Shown here: positions 52,294 through 60,848 of the stretch, piece by piece
How positions within the stretch are numbered: the first letter of the stretch is position 1
Layout: the number at the start of each line of letters is the position of its first letter
Source of the DNA: SZUA-430 sp040080835
GTDB lineage: Bacteria; Pseudomonadota; Alphaproteobacteria; Micropepsales; Micropepsaceae
Direction of reading: 5' to 3'
Length of the DNA: 64,000 nucleotides
Assembly (NCBI GenBank): GCA_040080835.1
Contig: JBEBHP010000013.1
Span: 62,001 to 126,000, forward strand
The notes under the pieces: model-generated
What the model was told of the DNA's origin: nothing
The model's database searches: none
The model's input: only the letters and a program-made list of their open reading frames with translations
Position numbers and translations under genes: made by a program

Positions 52294-53364
52294 CTACACG
52301 GCCGCATACCAGTCCACTCCGTCCTCATCCCGCTTGCGCGAAAGAGTTCCTCGCGCAAGCATGCAATTCAGGTGCGCGAGGCTTTCACCGGTCGCCATAC
52401 CGTAATTTCCAGCCGTGATCCTGGTGCGGAAAAGTGACGGGAATACCTGCACAGCCTTTTTGGGTGTCGCGCAGAGCGCCAAGATCTTTTCCATGCCGCT
52501 TTCATGATCGTCGATCAGCTGGGTCATGCGCGTAGCGACGCCATAGAACGGTTCATTGTGTGCAGGCAGGATCAGCGTTTCGTCCGGAATGGTCACACGC
52601 AAATGCTTGCACGAGTCCAGCCATTCCTCGAGCGGATTGGCTTCCGGCTCGGTTGGAAACACGCTGATGTTCGACGATATGCGTGGCAGAATCTGGTCAC
52701 CTGAAATCATCAGTTTCAGGTCGGGGCACCACAGGCAGGCGTGCTCAGGCGCATGCCCGCGTCCGACAACAACGCGCCAGTCGTGATTTCCGATCCGGTG
52801 GACCTGGCCTTCGACCAGTCGATTGTAAGACAACGGCAGACGGTACACTCCGGCGCCAAAGCCGCCGAAGCGCTTGCGATAGACATCCAGTGAGGCTTCC
52901 GACCATCCAGCGGCCTTGTAGAAGGCAATGCCTTCTTCCGGCGCTTCCTGCCCCGTATCCATCACCAGCGTGCGGCACAGAAGATAATCCGTGCGCGACA
53001 TGTGAAAGGGCACGCGATACTGCTCCTGGATCCAGCCCGCAAGACCAACGTGATCGGGATGCAGATGGGTGACAAAAATCTTTGTGACGGGCTTGTTGCC
53101 CAGATGCGCCCACACGCTTTTCCAGAGGTCCTGAACCGAGGTCGAGTTGATCCCCGTATCCACGATGGCCCAGCCGTCGCCGTCCTCGATGGCCCACACG
53201 TTGATGTGGTTCAGCTGAAACGGCAGCGGCAGTCGGATCCAGTGGATGCCAGGCGCCACTTCGATCGCGTGGCCGGGCTCGGGCTTGGCCTCGAAAGGAT
53301 AGGTGAGACCGTTGCGCTCGCGCGGTGAGGCGCTTGCCTCCATCCCATCTAGTGTCATTGTCAT
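52294..53364 (-). CDS. MBL-fold metallo-hydrolase
   Basis: 356 residues from ATG 53364. Seen: IHWIRLPLPFQLNHINVWAIEDG, DGWAIVDTGIN, the dizinc motif THLHPDHVGLAGW (HxHxDH), VVVGRGHAPEHACLWCPDLKLMISGDQILP with the later His and Asp ligands, and LPAHNEPFYG. The 'LPFQLNHINVWAIED' opening is shared by the glyoxalase II-like hydrolases common in alphaproteobacteria. A C-terminal winged-helix-like tail follows. Convergent with the subtilase, 5 bp apart. Confidence 0.92.
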   Translation of the reverse strand: MTMTLDGMEASASPRERNGLTYPFEAKPEPGHAIEVAPGIHWIRLPLPFQLNHINVWAIEDGDGWAIVDTGINSTSVQDLWKSVWAHLGNKPVTKIFVTHLHPDHVGLAGWIQEQYRVPFHMSRTDYLLCRTLVMDTGQEAPEEGIAFYKAAGWSEASLDVYRKRFGGFGAGVYRLPLSYNRLVEGQVHRIGNHDWRVVVGRGHAPEHACLWCPDLKLMISGDQILPRISSNISVFPTEPEANPLEEWLDSCKHLRVTIPDETLILPAHNEPFYGVATRMTQLIDDHESGMEKILALCATPKKAVQVFPSLFRTRITAGNYGMATGESLAHLNCMLARGTLSRKRDEDGVDWYAAV

Positions 53365-53496
53365 CAGGTACTCGATTCTGAAATAGCTTGTTGCCCACAC
53401 GTTATGCTGCAGTGCAAAATTGCGCAAATGCCATGCTAAACATTCAAAAACAGTATTTGTTTCAGCCGCTTAGCAAAACGGAAGTGTCGTGAAACC

Positions 53497-54075
53497 ATGG
53501 GGAAAGGCCGGCTTGAAGCTTTCAGCGACGGCGTGCTTGCCGTCGTCATCACGATCATGGTGCTCGAACTGAAAGTGCCTCATGGCACCGAATTGTCTGC
53601 GCTTGTGCCCCTGGTTCCGGTCTTTCTCAGCTATGTGCTGAGCTTTGTGATGGTCGGTATCTACTGGAACAACCATCATCACGTCTGGCAAACGGCCCGC
53701 AGCGTAAACGGTGCGGTTCTGCTGGCCAACATGCATCTGCTGTTCTGGCTGTCTCTGTTTCCCTTCGTGACCGGATGGATGGGCGAAAATCACTTTGCCA
53801 GTGTCCCGGCTGCACTGTTTGGTGTTGTCGCCCTGATGTCAGCGGTTGCCTATACGATCCTTGTACGATCGCTGATCGGACTTCATGGCAAGGAGTCCCC
53901 GCTCGCCAAGGCGATTGGCGGCGACAGCAAGGGTTGGATTTCGTTGGGACTTTATGCGGTCGCGATTCCTGCCGCGTTCTTCGACGGTGTTGTTGCGTTC
54001 GGCATCTATGTGCTGGTTGCCGTGATCTGGTTCATTCCAGATACAAGAATCGAGCGCACCATTGCCAAAAGCTAG
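53497..54075 (+). CDS. TMEM175-family (DUF1211) potassium channel-like protein
   Basis: 192 residues with about six membrane helices. Seen: the family signature RLEAFSDGVLAVVITIMVLEL at the N-terminus (RxxxFSDG), YWNNHHHVWQTA, and further helices at VLLANMHLLFWLSLFPF and ISLGLYAVAIPAAFFDGVVA. Bacterial members form tetrameric K+-selective pores with the FSDG helix lining them. It overlaps the convergent methyltransferase gene by 4 bp. Confidence 0.93.
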   Translation: MGKGRLEAFSDGVLAVVITIMVLELKVPHGTELSALVPLVPVFLSYVLSFVMVGIYWNNHHHVWQTARSVNGAVLLANMHLLFWLSLFPFVTGWMGENHFASVPAALFGVVALMSAVAYTILVRSLIGLHGKESPLAKAIGGDSKGWISLGLYAVAIPAAFFDGVVAFGIYVLVAVIWFIPDTRIERTIAKS

Positions 54076-54683
54076 GAACGGCGATCGAATTTTGCCTTGT
54101 AGCCAGGCTTCAGCCAATGCAATGCCGTACCTGGCGGTGCACCCTTGTCCCAGACGACCCACGCATAGGCCGTCGTTCCGCTTCCACTGCGCTCGGCGCC
54201 CTTCATGTAGAACGTGATGCGTTCGCTGAATACCCACACGCGCGACGGAGGGCTCTTCAGAAAAATTGTGCTGGCCCGGTTGGCCCCCTCCAGGAAGGCC
54301 AAGCGCAGCAACAATGCGAATTTCCGGCGAGCGAGCTTCAGTCCCTGTCCTACAAAGGCTTCTGCCACGTTGTAGGGCGGGTTCGTGATGATATTGTCGT
54401 AGGCGCGCCTTGATTTGAGAAAGTCCACGCCCGCTTTTCCAAATCCGCGCGGATAGAGATCGGTCGCACGCACCTTGTAACCAGCCTTCTTGAGCACCTG
54501 CGCCATGACCCCGTCGCCGCACGCGCATTCCCATATTTCACCCGTGAATTCCTCATTGTCGATCAACGCATGCGTTGCCCAGGCCGGAGTCGGGAAAAAA
54601 TCCGGCCCGTCGAGATCCGCACTGCGCTTCACCGTCGGCTTGAAAGCGCCGTTCAGATTGTAGGTCCGGTCGGGCTGGCTCAT
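54072..54683 (-). CDS. small SAM-dependent DNA-methyltransferase-like protein
   Basis: 203 residues. Seen: FFPTPAWATHALIDNE, IWECACGDGVMAQVLKKAGYKVRATDLYPRGFGKAG (motif I and II) and IITNPPYNVAEAFVGQGL with the NPPY motif of N6-adenine/N4-cytosine methyltransferases. C-terminal strand AYAWVVWDKGA. The size and PTP..AW..L start resemble orphan methyltransferases often found in phages, but no phage gene is near. No restriction endonuclease is adjacent. Overlaps the 80-residue gene upstream and the channel gene at its end. Confidence 0.82.
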   Translation of the reverse strand: MSQPDRTYNLNGAFKPTVKRSADLDGPDFFPTPAWATHALIDNEEFTGEIWECACGDGVMAQVLKKAGYKVRATDLYPRGFGKAGVDFLKSRRAYDNIITNPPYNVAEAFVGQGLKLARRKFALLLRLAFLEGANRASTIFLKSPPSRVWVFSERITFYMKGAERSGSGTTAYAWVVWDKGAPPGTALHWLKPGYKAKFDRRS

Positions 54684-54922
54684 TTAATAGCTGGTGTCGC
54701 GTAGGGACAGTTTGGCTTGCCACAATTCTTCAGTTGCGATGGCGCGGAATAGGTACCGCAGTTTTCGCATTTGACCATGTCCTCTGACGGAAAGGTTGAT
54801 TTGCGTCCCTGCTGCGCGCGACGAAGGGCCTCCTGAAACTCTTCCCTGAGGCGAATAATCCGGCCCTTGATCGCAAAATATGCGAGCGCGACGATCAGCA
54901 AAAGAGACAGAATCCAAACCAT
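54680..54922 (-). CDS. PP0621-like small zinc-ribbon membrane protein
   Basis: 80 residues: an N-terminal membrane segment (residues 2-18), a charged helix (RLREEFQEALRRAQQGRK), and a C-terminal Cys4 module, CENCGTYSAPSQLKNCGKPNC. Similar proteins are annotated PP0621 and have no known function. It overlaps the methyltransferase start by 4 bp and lies 7 bp after the S49 peptidase gene. Confidence 0.8.
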   Translation of the reverse strand: MVWILSLLLIVALAYFAIKGRIIRLREEFQEALRRAQQGRKSTFPSEDMVKCENCGTYSAPSQLKNCGKPNCPYATPAIK

Positions 54923-54928
54923 GCCGGA

Positions 54929-55783
54929 CTATAGCCCGAAACGGGCCCACAGCGCACGGTCCTCAACTGATTCCAACAGTGTATCGGCCCAGGATTGAGG
55001 AGACGGTGTCACACTTACGCCGCTGCGTTCGTTGCCGAACCAGGAGCGACGCGGCTGGACAATCCGGAACTCGACGTCTTCACCGAATTTCTCCTCGCAA
55101 ATGGACCGCATGTCTCCCAGACCATCCACGAGGCCCAGCTGTTTGGCCTTTGCTCCTGTCCAGAACATGCCTGAAAACATCTCAGCCTCGTTGCCGGTCA
55201 ACTTGCCCTGACGGCGCTTTCGGACCATGGCCTTGAAGCTCTCATGCACTTCGCGCTGAAGTGATTCGAGATGGGCTGCGTCGCGCGGGTCTTCAGGCTT
55301 GAAGGGATCAAGCATGCCCTTGCGGTCGCCCGAGGTATGAACGCGTCTCTCTACCCCCAATTTCTCGATCAGTTGCTGAAAGCCAAATCCAGCCGAGATG
55401 ACACCGATGGAACCCACGATGGAGTTCTCGTGTGCAAAAAACTCATCACCCGCAAGTGCGAGCATGTAGCCACCAGAAGCCGCAACGTCTTCGGCAAATG
55501 TGATTACTTCGATCTCGGCGTCCTCCGCGAGCTTGCGGATGCGGTCATGGATCAATGCGGCCTGTACAGGCGAACCACCCGGCGAGTTTATGATGATGGC
55601 AGCGGCTTCGACAGACTTGTCGGCGAACAGGCGCTCAAGAGGCTCAGACACGGATGCAAGGCTGAGCCCCTTGCTCAAGCCCGTTCGCATGCCGATCGCG
55701 CCGTTCAGGCGCAATACCGATACGACTGGCGGGGTCTTTCCGGTAACCTGACGCCAGAACTTTTTGATCCAGTTGAATGCCAT
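54929..55783 (-). CDS. S49-family (SppA/SohB-like) peptidase
   Basis: 284-residue membrane-associated Ser/Lys peptidase that degrades cleaved signal peptides or similar membrane remnants. Seen: VSVLRLNGAIG, INSPGGSPVQAALIH, the catalytic Ser in EDVAASGGYMLALAGDEFFA, NSIVGSIGVIS and the catalytic Lys in SGDRKGMLDPF; then WTGAKAKQLGLVDGLGD. Short form without the second SppA repeat. No strong hydrophobic N-terminal anchor: it starts with an amphipathic Lys/Trp stretch. Confidence 0.93.
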   Translation of the reverse strand: MAFNWIKKFWRQVTGKTPPVVSVLRLNGAIGMRTGLSKGLSLASVSEPLERLFADKSVEAAAIIINSPGGSPVQAALIHDRIRKLAEDAEIEVITFAEDVAASGGYMLALAGDEFFAHENSIVGSIGVISAGFGFQQLIEKLGVERRVHTSGDRKGMLDPFKPEDPRDAAHLESLQREVHESFKAMVRKRRQGKLTGNEAEMFSGMFWTGAKAKQLGLVDGLGDMRSICEEKFGEDVEFRIVQPRRSWFGNERSGVSVTPSPQSWADTLLESVEDRALWARFGL

Positions 55784-55788
55784 GACGA

Positions 55789-56532
55789 CTATGTAGTCAG
55801 CGCCTTGCCTTCCCGCAAGATTTCTTCTGCAGCACGACTCGGTTTGCCTGACTGGTCATGAAGCGCGAGGCCTGCGTGCAACTGCATGGGTGCGTTGGAA
55901 TTCATTTGTGCACGGAGAATCAGCCGTTTCGCAGGTTCCCCCGCACGGGGCCACAAAGGCGTGATCTGCACACCGAGGCCTGTTCTGGTGACTGTCTCAA
56001 GTGCCGTGGGCAGCTGTGCCGGCGGAATTATCATGGTCAACACCCCCTTGGGTCGAACCAGCGCACGGGCAAATTTCAGCCACTGAATGAGTGCCGGTCC
56101 GTCAATCGCCTTGGCCCGCGCCGTCACTCCGTCGGGCGCAACGGTGCCTTTTGCCGCGTCGTAAAATGGAGGGTTGGTGATGACGTGGTGAAAGCCCTGG
56201 CGCGGCAGAGATTTCGGACGTTCGAAGACATCAGCTTGCAGGACCTCGAAGGATCCTTTCAGCCGGTTCCGTTCAAAATTCAGATTCGCCAACCCCGCCA
56301 GAGACACATCGATTTCAACTGCGGTGATGTGAAGGCCAGCAACTCTTGCTGCAAGGCATAGCCCCGCAGTTCCGACTCCTGCGCCCAGGTCACAGACGAA
56401 TTGACGTTCATGCGCATCCACGGCGGCTGCGAGTACAACAGCATCCAGCCCCGCGCGAAATCCCAGCTTTGGCTGGAGCAAATTGATCCGGCCTCCGAGG
56501 AACGCGTCATCCGAGAGATTTGATGCGGCCAT
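55789..56532 (-). CDS. tRNA1(Val) (adenine-N6)-methyltransferase-like protein (TrmN6)
   Basis: 247-residue methyltransferase of the YfiC/TrmN6 family. Seen: LLQPKLGFRAGLDAVVLAAAV, motif I VCDLGAGVGTAGLCLAARV, VEIDVSLAGLANLNFERN, and the catalytic ITNPPFYDA (NPPF). It lies 5 bp before the S49 gene. Its likely target is A37 of a tRNA, from family knowledge. Confidence 0.92.
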   Translation of the reverse strand: MAASNLSDDAFLGGRINLLQPKLGFRAGLDAVVLAAAVDAHERQFVCDLGAGVGTAGLCLAARVAGLHITAVEIDVSLAGLANLNFERNRLKGSFEVLQADVFERPKSLPRQGFHHVITNPPFYDAAKGTVAPDGVTARAKAIDGPALIQWLKFARALVRPKGVLTMIIPPAQLPTALETVTRTGLGVQITPLWPRAGEPAKRLILRAQMNSNAPMQLHAGLALHDQSGKPSRAAEEILREGKALTT

Positions 56533-56542
56533 TGGACGCTGA

Positions 56543-56764
56543 TTATGCCCTCAACACGTGACCAAGACCTGCGTCCTTCAGCAGTTGGCGCGCCCGGCCA
56601 AGGCTGGCGTCGTCAACCATGAGGCGCCGGGGGATCGCGCCAATATTGCCGTCCATCATATTCATATGTTCATCGAGGCCCACGAATTTGATGTGTTCGG
56701 CTTGCAGCAGGGCCCTTACGTAGGAAAGCAACACCAAATCGTTACTGCGAATAAGCTCTATCAT
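56543..56764 (-). CDS. DUF2007-family protein
   Basis: 73-residue protein from ATG 56764 (MIELIRSNDLVLLSYVRALLQAEHIKFVGLDEH). Matches the signal-transducing DUF2007 fold (P(II)-like small protein). The conserved MNMMDGNIGAIPRRLMV segment is present. The longer frame upstream is antisense to the promoter region of ispB. Same direction as trmN6, divergent from the polyprenyl synthase. Confidence 0.85.
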   Translation of the reverse strand: MIELIRSNDLVLLSYVRALLQAEHIKFVGLDEHMNMMDGNIGAIPRRLMVDDASLGRARQLLKDAGLGHVLRA

Positions 56765-56872
56765 ATGCCTGCCGTGACCCCGCGCACCCTTGACCGGGAG
56801 GGCTCCAAGATTCAATGTCTCAACCCGTGTCCGCAATCTTGCGCATCCTAGCGCGCAGCAACTTCGGGTCAA

Positions 56873-57898
56873 TTGATCTTGCGAGCCATTCAGCGACTTG
56901 CCAAAGGTGCGACTGAACCAAAAGGCGCCGTAGAACGCCTGTTTCGCCTCGTCGAAAGCGATCTGCAGCACGTGAACGCGTTGATTGTCGAACGCATGCG
57001 CAGTGATGTCCCCCTAATTCCGGAATTGGCCGGACACATCATCAATTCCGGCGGCAAGCGCCTCCGGCCCATGCTGACGCTCGCCGCAGCGCAGATCTGC
57101 GGCTACCAGGGCCTGGGACACGTGAGGCTTGCAACTGCGGTGGAGTTTATCCATACGGCTACGCTTTTGCACGACGACGTCGTTGACGAAAGCGACCTGA
57201 GGCGCGGCAAGGCGGCAGCGCACGTGATCTGGGGCAATTCCCCGAGCGTGCTGGTTGGCGACTTCCTCTTTTCCCGCTCTTTCCAGCTGATGGTTGAAAC
57301 CGGCAGCCTGCGTGTGCTGAGCATTCTTTCCAATGCCTCGGCCGTAATCGCCGAAGGCGAAGTGATGCAGCTGAGCTCAAAGGGCAATATCGGCGTCAGC
57401 GAGGATACCTATCTGAAGATCGTTGCGGCCAAGACGGCTGCATTGTTCGCGGCGGCTTCCGAAGCCGGTGCCGTGGTGGCGCAGGCAGACGAATTGCGCG
57501 AGATGGCACTCAAGTCCTATGGCCAGAACCTGGGCATCGCATTCCAGCTCGTGGACGACGCGCTCGACTATTCAGGGCGCGAGGCGATGCTGGGGAAGGC
57601 GATTGGCGATGATTTCAGGGAAGGCAAGCTCACGCTGCCCGTCATCCTTGCGCTTGCGAAGGCAAACGCGGACGAGGCGGAGTTCTGGCGCCGGACGATG
57701 GTGCATCGCTCGCAAACAGAGGCCGACCTCACGCACGCCATTCACCTGATCGAAAAGCACCAGACGCTTGCCGAGACTTTTGCGCGGGCACGAAGTTTCA
57801 CGGACCAGGCGTGTTCAGCGTTGAATGTATTTCCTGAGAGCCCGATGCGCCGCGCGCTGCATGAACTCGCCGAATTCTGCGTGAGCCGGTCGTACTGA
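56873..57898 (+). CDS. ispB: long-chain (octaprenyl-type) polyprenyl diphosphate synthase
   Basis: Makes the ubiquinone side chain from farnesyl and isopentenyl diphosphate. About 341 residues from TTG 56873 (TTG 56879 is also possible; no ATG lies before the conserved part). Seen: SGGKRLRPMLTLAAAQICGY, DDVVDESDLRRGKAAAHVIWGN (DDxxD, long-chain type, with Ala/His before it), GEVMQLSS, YLKIVAAKTAALFAAA and the second Asp motif QLVDDALDYSG with KAIGDDFREGKLTLPVI. The exact chain length is inferred. Confidence 0.93.
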   Translation: MILRAIQRLAKGATEPKGAVERLFRLVESDLQHVNALIVERMRSDVPLIPELAGHIINSGGKRLRPMLTLAAAQICGYQGLGHVRLATAVEFIHTATLLHDDVVDESDLRRGKAAAHVIWGNSPSVLVGDFLFSRSFQLMVETGSLRVLSILSNASAVIAEGEVMQLSSKGNIGVSEDTYLKIVAAKTAALFAAASEAGAVVAQADELREMALKSYGQNLGIAFQLVDDALDYSGREAMLGKAIGDDFREGKLTLPVILALAKANADEAEFWRRTMVHRSQTEADLTHAIHLIEKHQTLAETFARARSFTDQACSALNVFPESPMRRALHELAEFCVSRSY

Positions 57899-58212
57899 CG
57901 CCACGTGAATTCATTTCGTCGGGTTCTGGAATACCGGCATCGCGAAAACTCGAAGCGCTCCTGCAGCAAATGTCGTGTTGGCGAATTCTTCCAAGGGAAA
58001 ACAGTATCTCTCGCAGCGCATCTCCTCGCGGTGTCTTGGCACCGACACCGCGAGGAGCATTCGTGAGCCACCGTGAAGGGACAACTTCCCGAGCCCATTG
58101 TCGATGTGGCCGCAGAGTGAGAGAGTTTTCTGCCTCCACATCGACGGAAATAAGCTAGAATGTGCAGGTTGCACTCCGATGGTGCGAATATTAACTCGGT
58201 GTGAGGATAACA
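57899..58212. other. intergenic region after ispB
   Basis: No gene supported. It contains the strong hairpin at 58022-58057 and, at its right end, the TGAGGA ribosome-binding site of the response regulator gene. Confidence 0.6.
58022..58057. repeat. perfect 14-bp hairpin without T-tract
   Basis: CTCCTCGCGGTGTC (58022-58035) and GACACCGCGAGGAG (58044-58057) pair perfectly across an 8-base loop (TTGGCACC). Very stable (10 of 14 pairs are GC). No run of T follows on either strand, so it is not a classical terminator. Confidence 0.75.
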
Positions 58213-58896
58213 TTGGAACGGCGTGTCTTAGTTATCGAAGATGATCAACGCACGTTGCAGCACGTTTGCGAAATCTTCAGAGAACAGGGCTGGACTGTTA
58301 CGTCATCAGACAACGGGTCAGAGGGCCTGCACCGTGCGCTTTCTTCACCCTTCGAACTGGTAGTGCTCGACCGCAACCTTCCTGGCCTTGACGGGTTGTC
58401 AGCGCTCAAGGCGATGAAGGCGGCGGGCTCAAAAACGCCAGTGATCATTCTTTCCGCACTTGCCCACGTGGATGAGCGGGTCAAGGGGCTCAAATCCGGC
58501 GGTGACGACTACATTGTAAAACCGTTCAACGCCGCCGAACTGGTTGCTCGCGCTGATGTCCTGCTCAGAAAGCACTCGGGCGTACCCAAGACAACGACGC
58601 TGGTCTGTGGAGACCTGCAGATGGACCTCCTGACCAGGACCGTTTCCCGCGAAGGGCGTGCAATTGAACTGCTGCCGAGGGAATTCAAGCTGCTTGAGTA
58701 TCTCATCCGTCACAAGGGCCAGACTGTCACGCGCGCCATGCTGCTGCAGAATGTCTGGGACTACCAGAATGACCCACACACAAACATAATCGACACACAT
58801 GTCAGCCGCCTGCGCAAAAAACTTGATGGTGAGTTTGAAGCGCCCATGCTGCTGACAGTGCGGGGCATTGGCTTCTGCCTGTCTGCGGATTCATGA
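58213..58896 (+). CDS. OmpR-family response regulator
   Basis: 227 residues, translation probably from TTG 58213 with TGAGGA five bases before (GTG 58201 is the alternative). Seen: receiver domain with acidic pair IEDDQ, phosphoacceptor Asp in LVVLDRNLPGLDGLSALKAM, Thr/Ser (IILSAL), Lys in DDYIVKPF; then a winged-helix DNA-binding domain ELLPREFKLLEYLIRHKGQTVTRAMLL...VDTHVSRLRKKL-like. Overlaps the kinase gene by 4 bp, forming a two-component system; the signal is unknown. Confidence 0.95.
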   Translation: MERRVLVIEDDQRTLQHVCEIFREQGWTVTSSDNGSEGLHRALSSPFELVVLDRNLPGLDGLSALKAMKAAGSKTPVIILSALAHVDERVKGLKSGGDDYIVKPFNAAELVARADVLLRKHSGVPKTTTLVCGDLQMDLLTRTVSREGRAIELLPREFKLLEYLIRHKGQTVTRAMLLQNVWDYQNDPHTNIIDTHVSRLRKKLDGEFEAPMLLTVRGIGFCLSADS

Positions 58897-60296
58897 GCCG
58901 CAAGAACATACGCGTGTTCATTCCGGCGTCTGCGGTGTTGTTCGCGTCTGCCGCGGCGCTATTTGTGGTGGGCGTTTCGGTCGCTGCCTTCGAATACGTG
59001 GATGATCACGCGGAAAGGCTGCTTGCCCAACGAGAGGCAACCATCGCTGAGGAAGAACTGAAGCTGCTGGAAGACGTATATCAGGACGAGGGGCGCGACG
59101 GCGTCATTCGAGCGGTGGCGCGGCGGGCGGCGCTCCCAAGCGACAACCTGGGAATCGTTGCAATTGCGGACCAGCAGGGCAATATCCTTGTCGGAAATGT
59201 CGACTGGCCGAAGAGCCTGAAAATCGACGGCAAGTGGCGCGGAATTTCGACAGTCAGTGACTCGGAAGAACCCGTGAACGGCTATGCCCGCGCAATCACT
59301 CTTGGCGATGGAACGCGAGTCCTCGTCGGGCGTAACTTCGCCTACAGCGAAACTCTTCGTGCATCACTTTCGAACGCGATGTTTGCAGCCCTCGCAGTTC
59401 TGCTGGCCGCTACACTGGGGCTTGGTATCTGGCTGAACCGCTATGTGCTCACCCGGATCGATGCAATCGCTTCCACAACCCGGCGCATCAGCATGAACAA
59501 CCTGTCGGAGCGGATTCCGGTCGGGACCGCAAATACGGAGTTTGAACATCTTGGCGTCACACTCAACGAAATGCTGGACCGCAACCAGGCGCTCATCGAG
59601 CAAATGCGGCTCATGACGGATGCGATTTCACATGACCTTCGATTGCCCCTGCAGCGCGTTCGCTCGAACCTGAACATGGCAATGGAAAGCTCGGAACCGG
59701 ACAAGCTGAAAGCAGGAATTACGCAAGCGATTGAAGATGCGGATGCAGCGCTTGATACATTCAATTCACTGCTCGATATAGCTCGCGCCGAGGCCGGTGT
59801 CGGCAAGGAAGCATTCGCTGCAGTGGAAATCAGCTCGCTGATAGCGGATGTGGTGGAGCTATTTGAACCGCTGGCGGAAGAAAAGGAGCAGAAACTTGAG
59901 GTCTGCGTTACACCGGCAAACGTGTGGGGACAGTCCATGCTGCTGAAACAAATGTTCGGCAACCTGCTTCACAACGCCATCAAATACACGCCGACACATG
60001 GAAAGATCTCGGTGCGACTTGCCCGCGAGGAACCCGGAAAGATCTGCCTGGTTGTCGAAGACAACGGACCGGGCGTGCCTGAGGTTGATCGTGGTCAGGT
60101 CGCACAACCCTTTGGGCGACTTTCACGCGACCAGGGATCTGAAGGAAAAGGTCTGGGTCTCGCGCTCGCGGCTGCCTTTGCCAAGCTTCATGACGGAAAT
60201 GTGAGATTGAGCGACGCCAACCCGGGCCTCAGAGTTACGGTGACGCTTCCCGAATTTGTCGAGCAAGCGTTGAAAACTCAAAGCGAATTAATCTGA
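58893..60296 (+). CDS. sensor histidine kinase
   Basis: 467-residue membrane kinase partner of the upstream regulator. Seen: first membrane helix (residues about 10-32), a periplasmic sensor of about 130 residues, second helix near MFAALAVLLAATLGLGIWL, a HAMP region (LTRIDAIASTTRRISMNNLSERIP), the phosphoacceptor His in TDAISHDLRLPLQRVRSNL, N box NLLHNAIKYTP, G1 DNGPGVPEV and G2 GKGLGLALAAAFAKLHDG. ATGA overlap with the regulator ensures matched expression. Confidence 0.95.
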   Translation: MSRKNIRVFIPASAVLFASAAALFVVGVSVAAFEYVDDHAERLLAQREATIAEEELKLLEDVYQDEGRDGVIRAVARRAALPSDNLGIVAIADQQGNILVGNVDWPKSLKIDGKWRGISTVSDSEEPVNGYARAITLGDGTRVLVGRNFAYSETLRASLSNAMFAALAVLLAATLGLGIWLNRYVLTRIDAIASTTRRISMNNLSERIPVGTANTEFEHLGVTLNEMLDRNQALIEQMRLMTDAISHDLRLPLQRVRSNLNMAMESSEPDKLKAGITQAIEDADAALDTFNSLLDIARAEAGVGKEAFAAVEISSLIADVVELFEPLAEEKEQKLEVCVTPANVWGQSMLLKQMFGNLLHNAIKYTPTHGKISVRLAREEPGKICLVVEDNGPGVPEVDRGQVAQPFGRLSRDQGSEGKGLGLALAAAFAKLHDGNVRLSDANPGLRVTVTLPEFVEQALKTQSELI

Positions 60297-60377
60297 GCAA
60301 CACATCAGCGAAAGTTTTGAATTCTACTTGTGGAGGTGCGGCGAACGAATTCCGCAGTGAAACAAGGAAATCTCACA

Positions 60378-60746
60378 ATGAATCGTATCTTCATGGGCAC
60401 CCTGGTTAGCGTGGCACTTATCGGCGCCGCAGCGGCAGCGAGTGCACCTTCCAACACCACCACCGCAAAACCCGCTCCTGCATCCAGCGCGATCACAACG
60501 GCGCCGGCAGCCCCAGCAACAACGCCGGCACCGGCTCCTGACTATGCTGCGCAGTGCAAAGGCCTCACTGTCGAGTGGAAAACCGCAGCCGAGGCCAATG
60601 CCACCAACAAGAAGTTTGCGCAGGCCAAATCAAATGCGACGAAGGCAGAGCGCAACTGCAAGTCGACCAAGGTATCGCTGCTGAAGAAAGGTTCTGGCCA
60701 GTACCAGACTGCCCTGAAGCTGCTTGGCGTAACACCTACCCTCTAA
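60378..60746 (+). CDS. small secreted Ala/Pro/Thr-rich protein
   Basis: 122 residues from ATG 60378, with AAGGA upstream. Signal peptide (residues 1-21, MNRIFMGTLVSVALIGAAAAASA), then an Ala/Pro/Thr tract (residues 22-57), then a Lys-rich, helical C-terminal domain with two Cys (QCKGL and RNCKST) that may form a disulfide. Unknown function; 80 bp after the histidine kinase, so possibly a target of or accessory to the two-component system. A terminator follows at 60792. Confidence 0.7.
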   Translation: MNRIFMGTLVSVALIGAAAAASAPSNTTTAKPAPASSAITTAPAAPATTPAPAPDYAAQCKGLTVEWKTAAEANATNKKFAQAKSNATKAERNCKSTKVSLLKKGSGQYQTALKLLGVTPTL

Positions 60747-60791
60747 ACCAGGTCTCTCTCCGACAACGACTGACCAGTTCCAGCCTGGGCC

Positions 60792-60832
60792 AAAGTTACC
60801 GGTGTCCCCTCACCGGTGACTTTGGTCTTTTT
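60792..60832 (+). terminator. rho-independent terminator after the secreted-protein gene
   Basis: AAAGTTACCGGTG (60792-60804) pairs with CACCGGTGACTTT (60811-60823) with one mismatch and a 6-base loop, followed by GGTCTTTTTG. It stops the plus-strand unit and lies between convergent genes. The T-run is only on this side, so it acts in one direction. Confidence 0.8.
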
Positions 60833-60848
60833 GCCTACAGGTCTTGGA

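Noticed and set aside
54072..54683. Prophage remnant
   Set aside because: Only one phage-like methyltransferase is present. Neighbours are ordinary chromosomal genes, with no integrase, structural genes or att repeats.
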